Positions 1 through 9,406 are shown, numbered from the stretch's first letter. The stretch is 64,000 bases of DNA from Methanococcoides sp. LMO-2 (GCF_038432375.1 NZ_JBCAUS010000005.1:1-64000), one strand, 5' to 3'. The notes: a model not told the origin generated them from the letters alone. Program-made: numbers and translations.

Positions 1-87
1 TGAATGGATGAATGAATGTATTATAATTTGATAGAATGAACCATCAAATAATCAACGAAAGAAATAACTCGGTTCATCCATGCAATA

Positions 88-96
88 CTTATAAAG
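88..96 (+). promoter_or_regulatory. TATA box of the his operon
   Basis: CTTATAAAG lies about 95 bp before the hisG start, which places transcription start near position 120 and gives a leader of roughly 70 nt. It is the best archaeal TATA element in the first 190 bases. Inferred from sequence only. Confidence 0.45.
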
Positions 97-190
97 GATA
101 AATGTATTTGAGAACATAAATCCCAAAAAAGTTTGACAAATCAATGATCATAAAGAACACAAATATCTTTGTTCTTCAGAAGGACTTCAA

Positions 191-1045
191 ATGATACGTA
201 TTGCAATACCTAACAAAGGAAGATTACACGACCCCACAGTTGACCTGTTCAAAGAAGCAGGCCTTCCGGTACTCGGAGGCTCCAACAGAAAACTGTTCGC
301 AAAGACCACAGACCCTGAAATAACGTTCCTTTTTGCAAGGGCCGCAGACATCCCTGAATATGTACAGGACGGTGCCGCAGACGTAGGGATCACAGGCCTC
401 GATCTCATATCCGAAACAAATTCCGATGTTGAGATGCTGCTTGACCTGAAATACGGTGGAGCAGACCTTGTGCTGGCCGTTCCGGAAGATTCGGAGATCG
501 CATCCCCACAGGACCTCGAAGGAATGAGAGTGGCAACTGAGTTCCCGGTGATCACAGCCAATTATTTTGAGAACCTTGGCATTAGCATTGATGTGGTAAA
601 GGTAAGCGGCGCATGTGAAATGACACCACATGTTGGAATTGCCGATGCCATTGTGGATATTTCAAGCTCAGGAACCACACTTGCAATGAACCATCTGAAG
701 GTGATCGAGAAGGTATTCACTTCATCGATCTACCTCATTGCCAATCACAAGACAGCGGAAGCAGAAGAGAAGGTCCAGCACATCAAAACAGCTCTTGAAA
801 GTGTCCTTCACGCAAAGCAGAAGAGATATCTTATGATGAACGTGCCTTCTGACAAACTTGATGATGTAAAAGAGGAACTTCCAGGACTTGCAGGACCGAC
901 TGTGATGAAAGTGGAATCCAAAGAGAATATCGTGGCAGTGCACGCCGTAGTCGATGCGGACATAATATTTGCCACCATAAACCGTCTCAAAAAAGCAGGT
1001 GCATTCGACATACTGGTCGTGCCTATTGAGAGAATGATCCCATAA
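191..1045 (+). CDS. hisG: ATP phosphoribosyltransferase, long form
   Basis: Catalyses the first step of histidine synthesis, joining ATP and PRPP to phosphoribosyl-ATP. The protein is 284 aa, the length of the long HisG form: two periplasmic-binding-protein-like lobes (DVGITGLDLI near residue 75) and a C-terminal ACT-like regulatory domain that binds histidine. A long-form enzyme needs no HisZ subunit, and none is present. The ATG has AAGGA upstream. hisA follows 12 nt downstream and hisB after that, so this is a three-gene his operon, probably held in check by histidine feedback on HisG. Confidence 0.96.
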   Translation: MIRIAIPNKGRLHDPTVDLFKEAGLPVLGGSNRKLFAKTTDPEITFLFARAADIPEYVQDGAADVGITGLDLISETNSDVEMLLDLKYGGADLVLAVPEDSEIASPQDLEGMRVATEFPVITANYFENLGISIDVVKVSGACEMTPHVGIADAIVDISSSGTTLAMNHLKVIEKVFTSSIYLIANHKTAEAEEKVQHIKTALESVLHAKQKRYLMMNVPSDKLDDVKEELPGLAGPTVMKVESKENIVAVHAVVDADIIFATINRLKKAGAFDILVVPIERMIP

Positions 1046-1057
1046 AGAGGTACCATA

Positions 1058-1798
1058 ATGAGCTTTGAAGTAATCCCTGCAGTTGATATGAAGGGAGGGA
1101 AATGCGTCCAGCTCGTCCAGGGTGTCCCGGGCAGTGAGATGGTCTCCCTCGATGACCCTGTGGAAGTCGCCCTTGACTGGGTAGCACAAGGAGCAAAGAC
1201 ACTTCACCTTATCGACCTTGACGGTGCGATAGAAGGAACGCGCACAAATGCACCCATCATCAGGAACATTGTGGAAAAATGCAAGCCTCAGGGCATATAT
1301 ATACAGGTCGGTGGAGGAATACGTTCCTTCGAGGACGCCGCAACCCTCCTTGAGATCGGAGTGGACAGGGTCATCCTGAGCACTGCCGCATTGAGAGACC
1401 CTGAACTTATCAGCAGGCTATCCAGGGAATTCGGTAGTGACCGGATCAATGTTGCCCTGGATTCCAAGAACGGAAAGATCTCCATTGAAGGCTGGACAAA
1501 GGAGTCCGAACATACAGCGGTCGAGATGGGATCAATGTTCGAAGAGAAAGGTGCCGGAACCATACTGTTCACCAACATAGACACAGAGGGCCTTTTAAGC
1601 GGAGTCGATCCTAAACCTACCGAAGACCTCGTAAAAGCCGTCAATATCCCGGTGATCGCATCCGGCGGGGTCACGACCCTTGATGACATCATCACGCTGA
1701 AGAACACAGGTGCAAGTGGAGTTGTGGTCGGGAGTGCTCTCTACAAGAAAAACTTCACATTGACGGAAGCAATAAATACCATCACTGATGAAATTTAA
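1058..1798 (+). CDS. hisA: ProFAR isomerase (phosphoribosylformimino-AICAR-P isomerase)
   Basis: A cytosolic (beta/alpha)8 barrel enzyme that performs the Amadori isomerisation of ProFAR to PRFAR in histidine synthesis. The 246-aa length is standard. The two catalytic aspartates are visible as D10 (AVDMKGG) and D135 (ALDSKNGK), and the duplicated phosphate-binding loops are GGGIRS at 85-90 and ASGGVT near 202. The start ATG has GAGGT in front. It sits between hisG and hisB with gaps of 12 and 24 nt. D10 and D135 plus the neighbours favour HisA over HisF. Confidence 0.95.
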   Translation: MSFEVIPAVDMKGGKCVQLVQGVPGSEMVSLDDPVEVALDWVAQGAKTLHLIDLDGAIEGTRTNAPIIRNIVEKCKPQGIYIQVGGGIRSFEDAATLLEIGVDRVILSTAALRDPELISRLSREFGSDRINVALDSKNGKISIEGWTKESEHTAVEMGSMFEEKGAGTILFTNIDTEGLLSGVDPKPTEDLVKAVNIPVIASGGVTTLDDIITLKNTGASGVVVGSALYKKNFTLTEAINTITDEI

Positions 1799-1822
1799 GT
1801 ACAGACCGGCAAGGGTAACACT

Positions 1823-2398
1823 ATGAGAAATGCAAAGATCGCACGAAAGACAAAAGAGACGGACATTCGGATGGAACTTGACCTTGACGGCAAGGGTTCA
1901 GCAGAGATCAATACCGGTATCGGGTTCTTTGACCACATGCTCAATTCCTTTGCAAGACACGGGAGCTTTGACCTGAAGATCGATGCAACAGGTGACCTGA
2001 TCGTCGATGAGCACCACCTCATTGAGGATACTGCCATTGTCCTGGGACAGGCCATCGCACAGGCGGTTGGCGATAAGAACGGTATCGCAAGATTCGGCGA
2101 AGCACGCATACCCATGGATGAAGCCCTGGCAGACGTTGTCCTTGACCTTGGTGGCCGTAGCTACCTTGTGATGAACGCTGAGTTCGACTCCCCAAGAGTT
2201 GGTGAGATGAACACGCAACTTGTGAAGCATTTCTTTGAATCCCTGACAGAGAATGCAAAAATGAACCTGCATGCAACTGTTACAGGCTTCAACGATCACC
2301 ACAAGATCGAGACACTTTTCAAGGCCTTCGCCTATGCACTTCGCCGTGCAGTGAAGATCGAAGGCGAAGGTATCAAAAGCACAAAAGGCGTGCTTTGA
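1823..2398 (+). CDS. hisB: Imidazoleglycerol-phosphate dehydratase
   Basis: Dehydrates imidazoleglycerol phosphate to imidazole-acetol phosphate using bound Mn. The 191-aa protein has the duplicated metal-binding signature: DHML around H38, DEHHLIED at 62-69 and a second copy (FNDHHKIE) near residue 155. It is monofunctional, without the histidinol-phosphatase domain of enteric HisB. It is the last gene of the his operon; a hairpin lies just after it. Confidence 0.95.
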   Translation: MRNAKIARKTKETDIRMELDLDGKGSAEINTGIGFFDHMLNSFARHGSFDLKIDATGDLIVDEHHLIEDTAIVLGQAIAQAVGDKNGIARFGEARIPMDEALADVVLDLGGRSYLVMNAEFDSPRVGEMNTQLVKHFFESLTENAKMNLHATVTGFNDHHKIETLFKAFAYALRRAVKIEGEGIKSTKGVL

Positions 2399-2425
2399 AG
2401 TCAAATTAACAAATATCAATACCGA

Positions 2426-2451
2426 GTAAGCCCTGAGGAACAGCGGCTTAC
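2426..2451 (+). terminator. Hairpin between hisB and the convergent mutS-like gene
   Basis: GTAAGCC and GGCTTAC form a 7-bp stem with a 12-nt loop, followed on the plus strand by a T-rich stretch (ACTTTTCTTTTAA). It covers the stop codon of the convergent minus-strand gene. A plausible terminator of the his operon. Confidence 0.45.
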
Positions 2452-4553
2452 CGGAACTTTTCTTTTAACCTGTTATAGAACTCCTGCTCGATACCATCAG
2501 ATTTTCTTGACAGCCTTTCCACAATGAGCTCAGGAGTGCTTTTTGCCACGTAATTGTACCTAGGAGTCCTCTCTACTACCAGATTGAGATCACTGTCAAG
2601 ACCACTTGCTTCAATTCCATCAACCCGAACAGGACATTCAGTATTCTCGAGGATCAGCTCTGCAAGATGGGATACGAACACAGACATACTATTGCTATTC
2701 TCAGAAAGCACCTCAAGTATACCCCCGATTATCTTTGCAGAAGCACCTGGCTCGGTGATTGATTCAAGCTCATCTGCAAGCACGATCTTCGAAGAATCGT
2801 CAGCAACCACCGAGAAATCAACAAGTGTTGTCTCGAACGCGCCTGCATCCAGTGTTCCCTTTGATTTCCCGAAATAGTAGAAACCTTCTGTCAGACCGAT
2901 CTCCAGGCGCTTTGCAGGTGTCGGGAATCCCATATGAGCAAGGATTATGCATTGTGCCACAAGCTCAAGCATGGATGTCTTTCCACCGGAATTGACGCCA
3001 CTCAACAGTACAACACGACTATTATTACCATCCGGATCCTGGCTCGTCCCCCCAACCGAATAATCGATGGGAACCACCGAGCCATGTCTTGTCTTTATGA
3101 AAAGGTTACTGGCATCCTCAAAGGCAATTCCGGAACCTTCGATCAGTTCAGGCATCTGAAGATCGAATTCCCGGGCAAAGCAGCCTATTGAAAAGCCGAC
3201 ATCGAAATCCAGTGCCTCACGTACCATTTTTTGTGCAATGTCGTGGTAACCGGAAAGAGACTTCGCAATATTGCGTTTGTGCTCCACCTTCTTTCTCTGT
3301 ATCCGATTGGATATCTGCTGCTTAAAGGCATAAAGATGCTCATGTTGTACTTCAAGAGGATGCGAGATCTCATCAGAGAAGAAAGATTCCAGGAGCAATA
3401 GCTCGGCTTTCTCAAGACTAAGCTCTCCAGCGATCCTTTGCTTTGCATCCTTTACAACGGAATTATAGGAGTGATAAAGCTCCTTTTCAAGCAGGTCCTT
3501 TATCTCCATCTTTCCATTCATGACCTTCAGCATATCCTGACCGCTAAGGGTAAGTTTGCTTTGTTCAAGGCATGAATCAAGGGTAGAGTTGGCATCTGAT
3601 ATTGCCGCTGAAACACATTCGTCCACCTGTTCAGAGATCCTGACAAGGCGATCAATAGCATCATCGGACCCTGCTTTCACATCCCCGCTGCTGTCGATCA
3701 GTGAAAGGGTACTCTTGAGATACTCAAGATCTTCATCTTCAAGATCTCCCAGAAAACTGATCCCTGATGAACGCAGCATCTGCGTCATGAGAATGGTACT
3801 TTCCAGGGATGAAAGGTTCTTTGCGAAAAATGCGATCTCGAGCTCAGGAACCATGTTCCACATATCAACTTTCCTTATATCAGGTATGAACTCAGGATCA
3901 ATATCCTCGGGCAGGTCAAACATCATACATTTGTCATCCGCTGCCACCACGTGTGAATAGCCTCTTGCAGTATCGACAAATTCCCCGGCCCCTTTTACAA
4001 GCTGGACGTCCATCAGGTCGCCATAGGTTTCCTTTGCGATCTCATACTGCTTACTCTCTGTGGTAAGGATTGCACGGTCGCGTATCCGGGGAACCGCACA
4101 TTTGCGATCGATAGCCTTAATGCATGACAGCATTGAGATGAGATCATTATTACCCCCCATGACACGTGCAGTTTCCACATAACCTGCCGTAGCCTTACGA
4201 ACTTCCTCGATCTTATCTCTCTTGCTTTCCGGATATGGGATATAGACATGCAGTTTATCCTTTGCGTATCTTGTATGGCTGAACTGCTTGATGATATCAA
4301 GGAGGTGCTCATAGATATCAACACCCTCTTTTGTCTTAAGAAAATCATTCATGGTCACACCTTCGAACTGTGCCCTCACTTCATGGACCAGGGAGATAGC
4401 ATAACGCTGCCCAACACCTTCAACTTCTGATATACCTGCTATATCGCCACCCAGAATAGCTTCAAGAGCTGCATCTTCACTGCCAAAGTGTTCCTCGAAC
4501 CTCTTTGCCATCTTCTCCCCTATACGCGGAATATCCTTTAGACCATTCATCAT
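2448..4553 (-). CDS. HhH-MutS family ATPase (MutS-related protein)
   Basis: A 701-aa MutS-type ABC ATPase. Residues 3-60 resemble a helix-hairpin-helix DNA-binding domain (DIPRIGEKMAKRF). A long alpha-helical lever/clamp region follows. The ATPase domain near residue 500 to the end has Walker A GVNSGGKT at 519-526 and Walker B IVLADELE at 590-597. The mismatch-recognition domain of true MutS and the Smr nuclease of bacterial MutS2 are not seen. Archaeal HhH-MutS proteins are believed to act on branched or damaged DNA rather than in canonical mismatch repair. It lies 20 nt behind the DUF4130-type gene and the radical SAM gene, so it probably belongs to a repair operon. Two adjacent ATGs make the start uncertain by one codon. 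Confidence 0.85.
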   Translation of the reverse strand: MMNGLKDIPRIGEKMAKRFEEHFGSEDAALEAILGGDIAGISEVEGVGQRYAISLVHEVRAQFEGVTMNDFLKTKEGVDIYEHLLDIIKQFSHTRYAKDKLHVYIPYPESKRDKIEEVRKATAGYVETARVMGGNNDLISMLSCIKAIDRKCAVPRIRDRAILTTESKQYEIAKETYGDLMDVQLVKGAGEFVDTARGYSHVVAADDKCMMFDLPEDIDPEFIPDIRKVDMWNMVPELEIAFFAKNLSSLESTILMTQMLRSSGISFLGDLEDEDLEYLKSTLSLIDSSGDVKAGSDDAIDRLVRISEQVDECVSAAISDANSTLDSCLEQSKLTLSGQDMLKVMNGKMEIKDLLEKELYHSYNSVVKDAKQRIAGELSLEKAELLLLESFFSDEISHPLEVQHEHLYAFKQQISNRIQRKKVEHKRNIAKSLSGYHDIAQKMVREALDFDVGFSIGCFAREFDLQMPELIEGSGIAFEDASNLFIKTRHGSVVPIDYSVGGTSQDPDGNNSRVVLLSGVNSGGKTSMLELVAQCIILAHMGFPTPAKRLEIGLTEGFYYFGKSKGTLDAGAFETTLVDFSVVADDSSKIVLADELESITEPGASAKIIGGILEVLSENSNSMSVFVSHLAELILENTECPVRVDGIEASGLDSDLNLVVERTPRYNYVAKSTPELIVERLSRKSDGIEQEFYNRLKEKFR

Positions 4554-4573
4554 TTCACCTTACAGCTCACCCT

Positions 4574-5413
4574 TCATGCAAAACTGTCAAGCCTGCAGCT
4601 GGCTATACCTCTCTCGACCTTATACCGGTCCTTCTTTGACATCTTGCTCATGGACGCTGAGAACTTTGGCTGCATCTTTTTAGCAAGACCAATATTTCGA
4701 CGCGAATCTATCATCTGGGAATCATAGTAGATATCCCATAGCCCATCAACTTCATCGTCCTCAGATGTTGACCTCAGGCTTTCAACGAAAGCCGCGGTGA
4801 GCTTTGAAAATCGATCCAGCCCCAGAAGGTCACCATTGCCAACCCATGCATTCGTTTTCACGATAACAGCTACAGGAACATCAGGATTCTTTCTTGACAG
4901 CCACCTGCAGAACAGGTCCCCGATATTATGAGGAGAATCAATCTCAACGGAAAGTATACCGCCTTTGAACTCGGGGCGCGAGAACATGCACAGTCTCTCA
5001 TATGCTCTTGAGACATCACGCATGTAATTATAGTACTTTTTTGCCAGTTTCCCCTTGCCTGAATAAAGCTGGTCAGTATCTCCATTGCATGAGATAATAA
5101 GGTGTACAAGCTCAACAGGGTCACAATTCCTGTGCCTGAGAAGAAGATCAAGATATCTCAGAGGATTCGGATCAAAACGTGCCATACGTGCCTTTCTTTT
5201 TCCAAAGATCTCTTTTGAAAGGGCTTCGGTACTGCCACAGGGAGTGAATCCCAATCGCCTTACCTCCCCTTCGGAGCACGAAAAACCAAGCTTGCGATTA
5301 AGTTCATCCTGATTCTTTGCAGATATAAGCTCAGATTCAGGATGTTCCCTGAAATAGGAACAGGCGAGCAGAACACCATCCACATTAGCATTAAAAGCCA
5401 GTATCATGAACAT
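4574..5413 (-). CDS. DUF4130-type protein (TIGR03915-like), putative DNA repair partner of radical SAM protein
   Basis: A 279-aa protein whose C-terminal part (about residues 85-250: PLRYLDLLLRHRN, RAYERLCMFSR) matches the DUF4130 family as I know it. In bacteria this family is encoded next to the rSAM_link_UDG radical SAM protein, and some members are fused to a uracil-DNA glycosylase-like domain; no glycosylase motif is evident here. Its start overlaps the radical SAM gene by 10 nt, which indicates translational coupling. HhH-MutS follows after 20 nt. The biochemical activity is unknown; a role in DNA modification or repair is inferred from partners. Confidence 0.8.
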   Translation of the reverse strand: MFMILAFNANVDGVLLACSYFREHPESELISAKNQDELNRKLGFSCSEGEVRRLGFTPCGSTEALSKEIFGKRKARMARFDPNPLRYLDLLLRHRNCDPVELVHLIISCNGDTDQLYSGKGKLAKKYYNYMRDVSRAYERLCMFSRPEFKGGILSVEIDSPHNIGDLFCRWLSRKNPDVPVAVIVKTNAWVGNGDLLGLDRFSKLTAAFVESLRSTSEDDEVDGLWDIYYDSQMIDSRRNIGLAKKMQPKFSASMSKMSKKDRYKVERGIASCRLDSFA

Positions 5414-6546
5414 GCCCCCAGGAAAGATGCGAGGTTAGACTGCCTGGAACCGTTTATAGAGATGTATGGACGTGCATGTGTCACAACAACACCCATGCGT
5501 GCAAGCTCCTGCTCGGAAGCTATGGGGCGGGAACGTACTATTCTGTTAGCACTTATCGGACCGATTCCGGGAACCAGAAGAAGGTCAGGCATGTCTGCGG
5601 AATTAACATCAACCGGGAACCTGTCAGGTTGTGATTGGGCGAGCATTACTTTCGGGTCTGCATTTCCAAGGAAACCTTCCTCATTATAGATCTCATCAAA
5701 GTCATTTGCCCTCAGACCGTAATCCTTCAGCAGGAAAGACATTTGATACAATCTCTGCTCACGCCATTTAGGAGATGCAATTCCATCCTCAAGCGGAGTA
5801 TCGGGAACAGGGTCGAAACTCATAAAATAAGGCCTCCGAAGTTCGTATTTGTCCATGAACCTGTCAACGGTTTTCACAATATCCCTGTCAGGTTCCGACA
5901 CCGCTCCAACTACGAACTGCGTGTCATTTGCTCCTACAAGCCTGCCCATTCCTGAATATTCCCTCCTCTTTTTGTGTATGAGGTCCTTTGTCCATTTGAG
6001 CCTCTGGAGAACATCGTTCTTGTAATCGAAATTGGGGCAGATCTCAGAATAGTTCACTGAATTTGTGGTCTCTGCATTCACACCGAACTTGTTCGCATGT
6101 TCGGCGATCTGCTCAAGTAAATATTTAGGAGTGCCCGGCATCACACGGATGTTGATGTAGCCCTTGAAACCCTGACCTCTCAAAAGTTCGACCACTTCCA
6201 GTTGTTTCTGTGATGTCTGCTCGGCATCACCCATTATGCCGGAAGAAAGGAACAAACCCTCGATAGCATTTCTTCTGTAAAATGACCAGGTGATCTTTGC
6301 GATCTCCTCAGGATCAAGAGTTGCTCTCATAGTATCCCGTTCACAACGGTTCGGGCAATATGCACACTCGCCTGCACAGGAATTAGATAGCAATGTCTTA
6401 TACAGCTGTATGCATCTTCCGTCGGGACCGAACGCATGGCATACTGCACTCTGGTTGCAGCTGTCATATTTAGTTCCTGAGGAGAGCAATTGCATTCTCT
6501 CCGATAATGTCAGGTGTTGTTCGTTCCTTCTTTCCGCAATCATCAA
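5404..6546 (-). CDS. Putative DNA modification/repair radical SAM protein (rSAM_link_UDG type)
   Basis: A 380-aa radical SAM enzyme. The cluster cysteines are C57, C61 and C64 (CAGECAYC), preceded by further conserved Cys at 30, 36 and 45. The C-terminal region from about 325 carries a helix-hairpin-helix (LLVPGIGPISANRI), expected to contact DNA. This combination matches the family called rSAM_link_UDG (TIGR03916), whose substrate is unknown. It is the first gene of a three-gene minus-strand run with DUF4130 and HhH-MutS. SplB-type photoproduct lyase is a more distant alternative. Confidence 0.87.
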   Translation of the reverse strand: MMIAERRNEQHLTLSERMQLLSSGTKYDSCNQSAVCHAFGPDGRCIQLYKTLLSNSCAGECAYCPNRCERDTMRATLDPEEIAKITWSFYRRNAIEGLFLSSGIMGDAEQTSQKQLEVVELLRGQGFKGYINIRVMPGTPKYLLEQIAEHANKFGVNAETTNSVNYSEICPNFDYKNDVLQRLKWTKDLIHKKRREYSGMGRLVGANDTQFVVGAVSEPDRDIVKTVDRFMDKYELRRPYFMSFDPVPDTPLEDGIASPKWREQRLYQMSFLLKDYGLRANDFDEIYNEEGFLGNADPKVMLAQSQPDRFPVDVNSADMPDLLLVPGIGPISANRIVRSRPIASEQELARMGVVVTHARPYISINGSRQSNLASFLGACS

Positions 6547-6620
6547 TTGTTAGATTGCAGCATAGCTATATAACCAACAGCCAAGCGGTGTGAAAGTATT
6601 ATTTAGTAAAAAAAGAGAGA

Positions 6621-7136
6621 TCATTCCTTGACATGAATGTCAAGCTTGATCTTTGTAACAGGTTCCAGTTTCTTCCATTCTATAGTTGTATCTTCATCAA
6701 TGATACAGTTCTGAACAGATTTCTCCGAGAACTCACCATTTATCTCATAAACGTAGAGCCCTTCATCCCCGTCTGTTGAAACGATAACTTCCCTGTCACC
6801 TTTCTTCTTAACCTTTACAGCTGCAACACCACGAAGAGCATCAAGCAGGCTCGTTCCTTTTTCAACCTCAATTGACTTTGTAGGAGCGAACACGTTCATT
6901 GCAAGATAGATATTCTCCCTGTTCGGTTTCAGAACATGGGTCTTTCCAAAGATCCTTCGCTCAACAAGGTCGGCCTCTTCCAGTATCTTAACGTGCTTTG
7001 CAGCCACCGGAACGGAAATCTCCAGTTCCCTTGCAAGTTCAGATATATGGCGTTCGGATTCATCAAGTAGCTCAAGCATCCTTATACGTGTGTCACTTCC
7101 CAGAGCATGGAACACTTTATTATCTATCTGACTCAT
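6621..7136 (-). CDS. ArsR-type regulator with DUF4430-like C-terminal domain
   Basis: A 171-aa protein. Residues 1-80 form an ArsR/SmtB-type winged helix (ALGSDTRIRMLELL, then ELEISVPVAAKHVKIL as recognition helix). Residues 85-165 (TSLLDALRG, GLYVYEINGE, DTTIEW) resemble the DUF4430 beta-grasp domain also found in cobalamin-binding proteins and surface proteins. The HTH assignment is firm; the C-terminal one is my reading of the pattern. There is no Shine-Dalgarno and a TATA element sits about 25 nt upstream, so the mRNA may be leaderless. A palindrome upstream of the TATA suggests autoregulation. Target genes and ligand are unknown. Confidence 0.75.
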   Translation of the reverse strand: MSQIDNKVFHALGSDTRIRMLELLDESERHISELARELEISVPVAAKHVKILEEADLVERRIFGKTHVLKPNRENIYLAMNVFAPTKSIEVEKGTSLLDALRGVAAVKVKKKGDREVIVSTDGDEGLYVYEINGEFSEKSVQNCIIDEDTTIEWKKLEPVTKIKLDIHVKE

Positions 7137-7155
7137 AATTGAAAAGGGAACTTTA

Positions 7156-7180
7156 TCATATATAAACCTGTTGTCACAAC
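7156..7180 (-). promoter_or_regulatory. Promoter and operator-like palindrome of the ArsR-type gene
   Basis: Read on the minus strand, the palindrome GTTGTGACAAC (7170-7180) lies directly upstream of a TATA box (TTTATATATGAT, about 7156-7167). The start codon at 7136 follows at about TSS distance, consistent with a leaderless transcript. Confidence 0.45.
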
Positions 7181-7223
7181 GTTAACAGTCAAATGCCTTT
7201 TGCCTTGTTGAGGAAAAGCAAAT

Positions 7224-7952
7224 TCACTTAATACCCATTCTTTTTAAAGCATCCAGACTGCTTAGCACGTCCGCCTCACTTTTATTTTCAATGATCTTAG
7301 TTGCTTTGCTTTTCTTAAGCAACCCGGAAAATGATCCGAAATCAATGTTCCCGGTCCCAATGGAAAAATGATCATCAATATCCCCATTGTTATCATGTAA
7401 GTGGAAGTGTGAGACAGAATCCCCCATTGTTTCCAGGAATTCATTCAGGTTACCCAATGTGTTCGCATGACCCACATCCAGAGTAAAACCATTATCTCCA
7501 AGATCAAATCCCGGGTGCCTGAACAAAAAACAATCCCATTTTGGCATATTCTCGATACATATCCTGACACCCGTATCTTTTGATATGTTCTTAAGGTCAA
7601 CTACTGATCTTTCAAATGCCTTCTGTGCATATGGCATATCAACTGGATAGGAAAAATATCCGGGATGTACCACCAGGATATCTGAATCCAGATCATTGCA
7701 TATGTCAGCCATCTGTTGGACCACATTAATAGCTGCAAGGCGCATAGGTTCCCTCAGGCTGGACAGGTTCATATCAGTGCTCGGAGCGTGGACCGTGTAC
7801 TTCAGGTCATAGGAGTATGCCAGTTCTTCCTCACGAATGAGATCATGCCTTCCTTCGGAGAAGATTTCTGCGCAATCCGCCATTGGTTCTATTTTTCCCA
7901 GTGCTTCTGAAAGTGAAAGTTCGTGAAAAGCAAAGGATGAGATACCTATCAT
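7224..7952 (-). CDS. Sugar phosphate isomerase/epimerase family TIM-barrel protein
   Basis: A 242-aa protein of the xylose isomerase-like/AP endonuclease 2 TIM-barrel superfamily. Metal-ligand motifs in the expected order are visible: HPGYFSY near residue 91, ICIENMP, LDVGHAN and HFHLHDNNGDIDDH near residue 190. Substrate cannot be told from sequence; members act on sugars, inosose or DNA. The context of two ADP-dependent sugar kinases upstream on the same strand hints at carbohydrate metabolism. Endonuclease IV is less likely, since the protein is short and lacks its full set of nine ligands. Confidence 0.75.
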   Translation of the reverse strand: MIGISSFAFHELSLSEALGKIEPMADCAEIFSEGRHDLIREEELAYSYDLKYTVHAPSTDMNLSSLREPMRLAAINVVQQMADICNDLDSDILVVHPGYFSYPVDMPYAQKAFERSVVDLKNISKDTGVRICIENMPKWDCFLFRHPGFDLGDNGFTLDVGHANTLGNLNEFLETMGDSVSHFHLHDNNGDIDDHFSIGTGNIDFGSFSGLLKKSKATKIIENKSEADVLSSLDALKRMGIK

Positions 7953-8053
7953 ATTAACAACTCTTCAAATTATGATAAAATCAATTTAGCAATTAAGTTC
8001 TTCAAGATAATGTCTAATGCACAGAACCAATCCATGATTACAGACACTTCCAA

Positions 8054-9397
8054 TCAATATTCACTTCCAATCTCCAGCCACCTCAAGAAAGTAGCTGAAG
8101 ACACCGTATCCCCAAGCCCCACAGTGGACACCGGTTCCTCACAGATGATGGTCGGCAGGATGCACACCGAATAACCTCTGTACTCCCCAAATACACCGCC
8201 TTCGAACTCTTCGCCCCCGATAAGATCCTGCAATCTGGTTACCTGCTTCAACCCTTCCTCACTTCTGGCAAGACCCCTTACAGAATCCACGAGTTGTGAC
8301 CGTTCAGGCAGTCTTCCTGATGCTGCGAAAGCTGCTGCACACATCACACCGAACTGCATGCTCTCCATCTCCCGGGCCGGGCTGGAAGTCCTTTCCGCAA
8401 AAATGCTCATCACGAAATCACGTGTGTGCAGGACGATCTTCTTCAGGCCCGTCGATGAAGCACACCTCACACAGGCATCGAGGATGGCGCAGGCATCCAT
8501 TTTCCGTATCATGTCCGATGGAACCCCATGCAGCTCAGCAAGCATGAACAATTCATCTTCGTTCATTCCAATGCTATCGACTGTTCCGGCAAGTTCGCTG
8601 AAGATTGCCACACCCATATCCATACTCATGAAATGACCAAACTCAACATGGATCGGCAAATCCGGATTGAGAGCTTTCCAGCCCTCCAATTGTGAATGTG
8701 CCTTTTCAAACCGTTCCTTATATCCGGAGCCATCAGGATAAAATTTCTGTAACTGGTTGAAACCGGAAATGATAGCACCGTCCATCTCATTTACATGCTC
8801 ACGGCTGTACTCCTCAAACTCAGGAGTTATAGTAAGCTCCGTATTGATGTCATCATATGTGGCAATGAAACGGTTCTCTCTGGGCACTGTAACTTCATCT
8901 CCGAGAACCTTGAACTGCGCTCCATTACTGAAATCAAAGACAAAATGGATGATCTCATTTGCATCTTTGGACATAGAAGCATTCTGTGGAACGGACTCAC
9001 CTGCAAAAACAATGTTCTCACCTGACATCAATGGTTTTATCGAATTGATGTCACCTACAGCATTCATGACAACCTGCTCTGCGCCCATATGGGACATGAC
9101 GTTTGCCATTATACCCATATTTCCCCCAAGGCGTATCTCACATTTATCATAATAGCGGCCTTTCAGGAAACGGAAAACATCATCTGAATAAATGAACCAT
9201 TCCCCACCTGTGCCTTTTTGCATGTGCAGCACCAATCCTGCCACAAGATCGGATAGCGATCTTATCTCCCCCGGAGGTTCACATAATTTCTCCCGAAGCT
9301 CTTCCCTGTCCAACATATGCAGGAGCTCTGAGATCTCCTCACCGGTCATCCGGTACACAGCATCGATGTTCACATTGTATCCGCAAAGGACCTTCAT
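8054..9397 (-). CDS. ADP-dependent sugar kinase (PfkC/GlkA family), second paralog
   Basis: A 447-aa member of the archaeal ADP-dependent glucokinase/phosphofructokinase family (ribokinase fold), which phosphorylates glucose or fructose-6-phosphate with ADP as donor. The catalytic motif GLGD is at 427-430 and a sugar-binding NMG/GG region (LGGNMGIMANVMSHMG) lies near residue 130. It is a diverged tandem copy of the next gene upstream (9 nt gap) and starts at an ATG preceded by GAGG. Whether it is a second phosphofructokinase, a glucokinase or has another substrate cannot be read from the sequence. Confidence 0.82.
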   Translation of the reverse strand: MKVLCGYNVNIDAVYRMTGEEISELLHMLDREELREKLCEPPGEIRSLSDLVAGLVLHMQKGTGGEWFIYSDDVFRFLKGRYYDKCEIRLGGNMGIMANVMSHMGAEQVVMNAVGDINSIKPLMSGENIVFAGESVPQNASMSKDANEIIHFVFDFSNGAQFKVLGDEVTVPRENRFIATYDDINTELTITPEFEEYSREHVNEMDGAIISGFNQLQKFYPDGSGYKERFEKAHSQLEGWKALNPDLPIHVEFGHFMSMDMGVAIFSELAGTVDSIGMNEDELFMLAELHGVPSDMIRKMDACAILDACVRCASSTGLKKIVLHTRDFVMSIFAERTSSPAREMESMQFGVMCAAAFAASGRLPERSQLVDSVRGLARSEEGLKQVTRLQDLIGGEEFEGGVFGEYRGYSVCILPTIICEEPVSTVGLGDTVSSATFLRWLEIGSEY

Positions 9398-9406
9398 GCA
9401 AATCCC

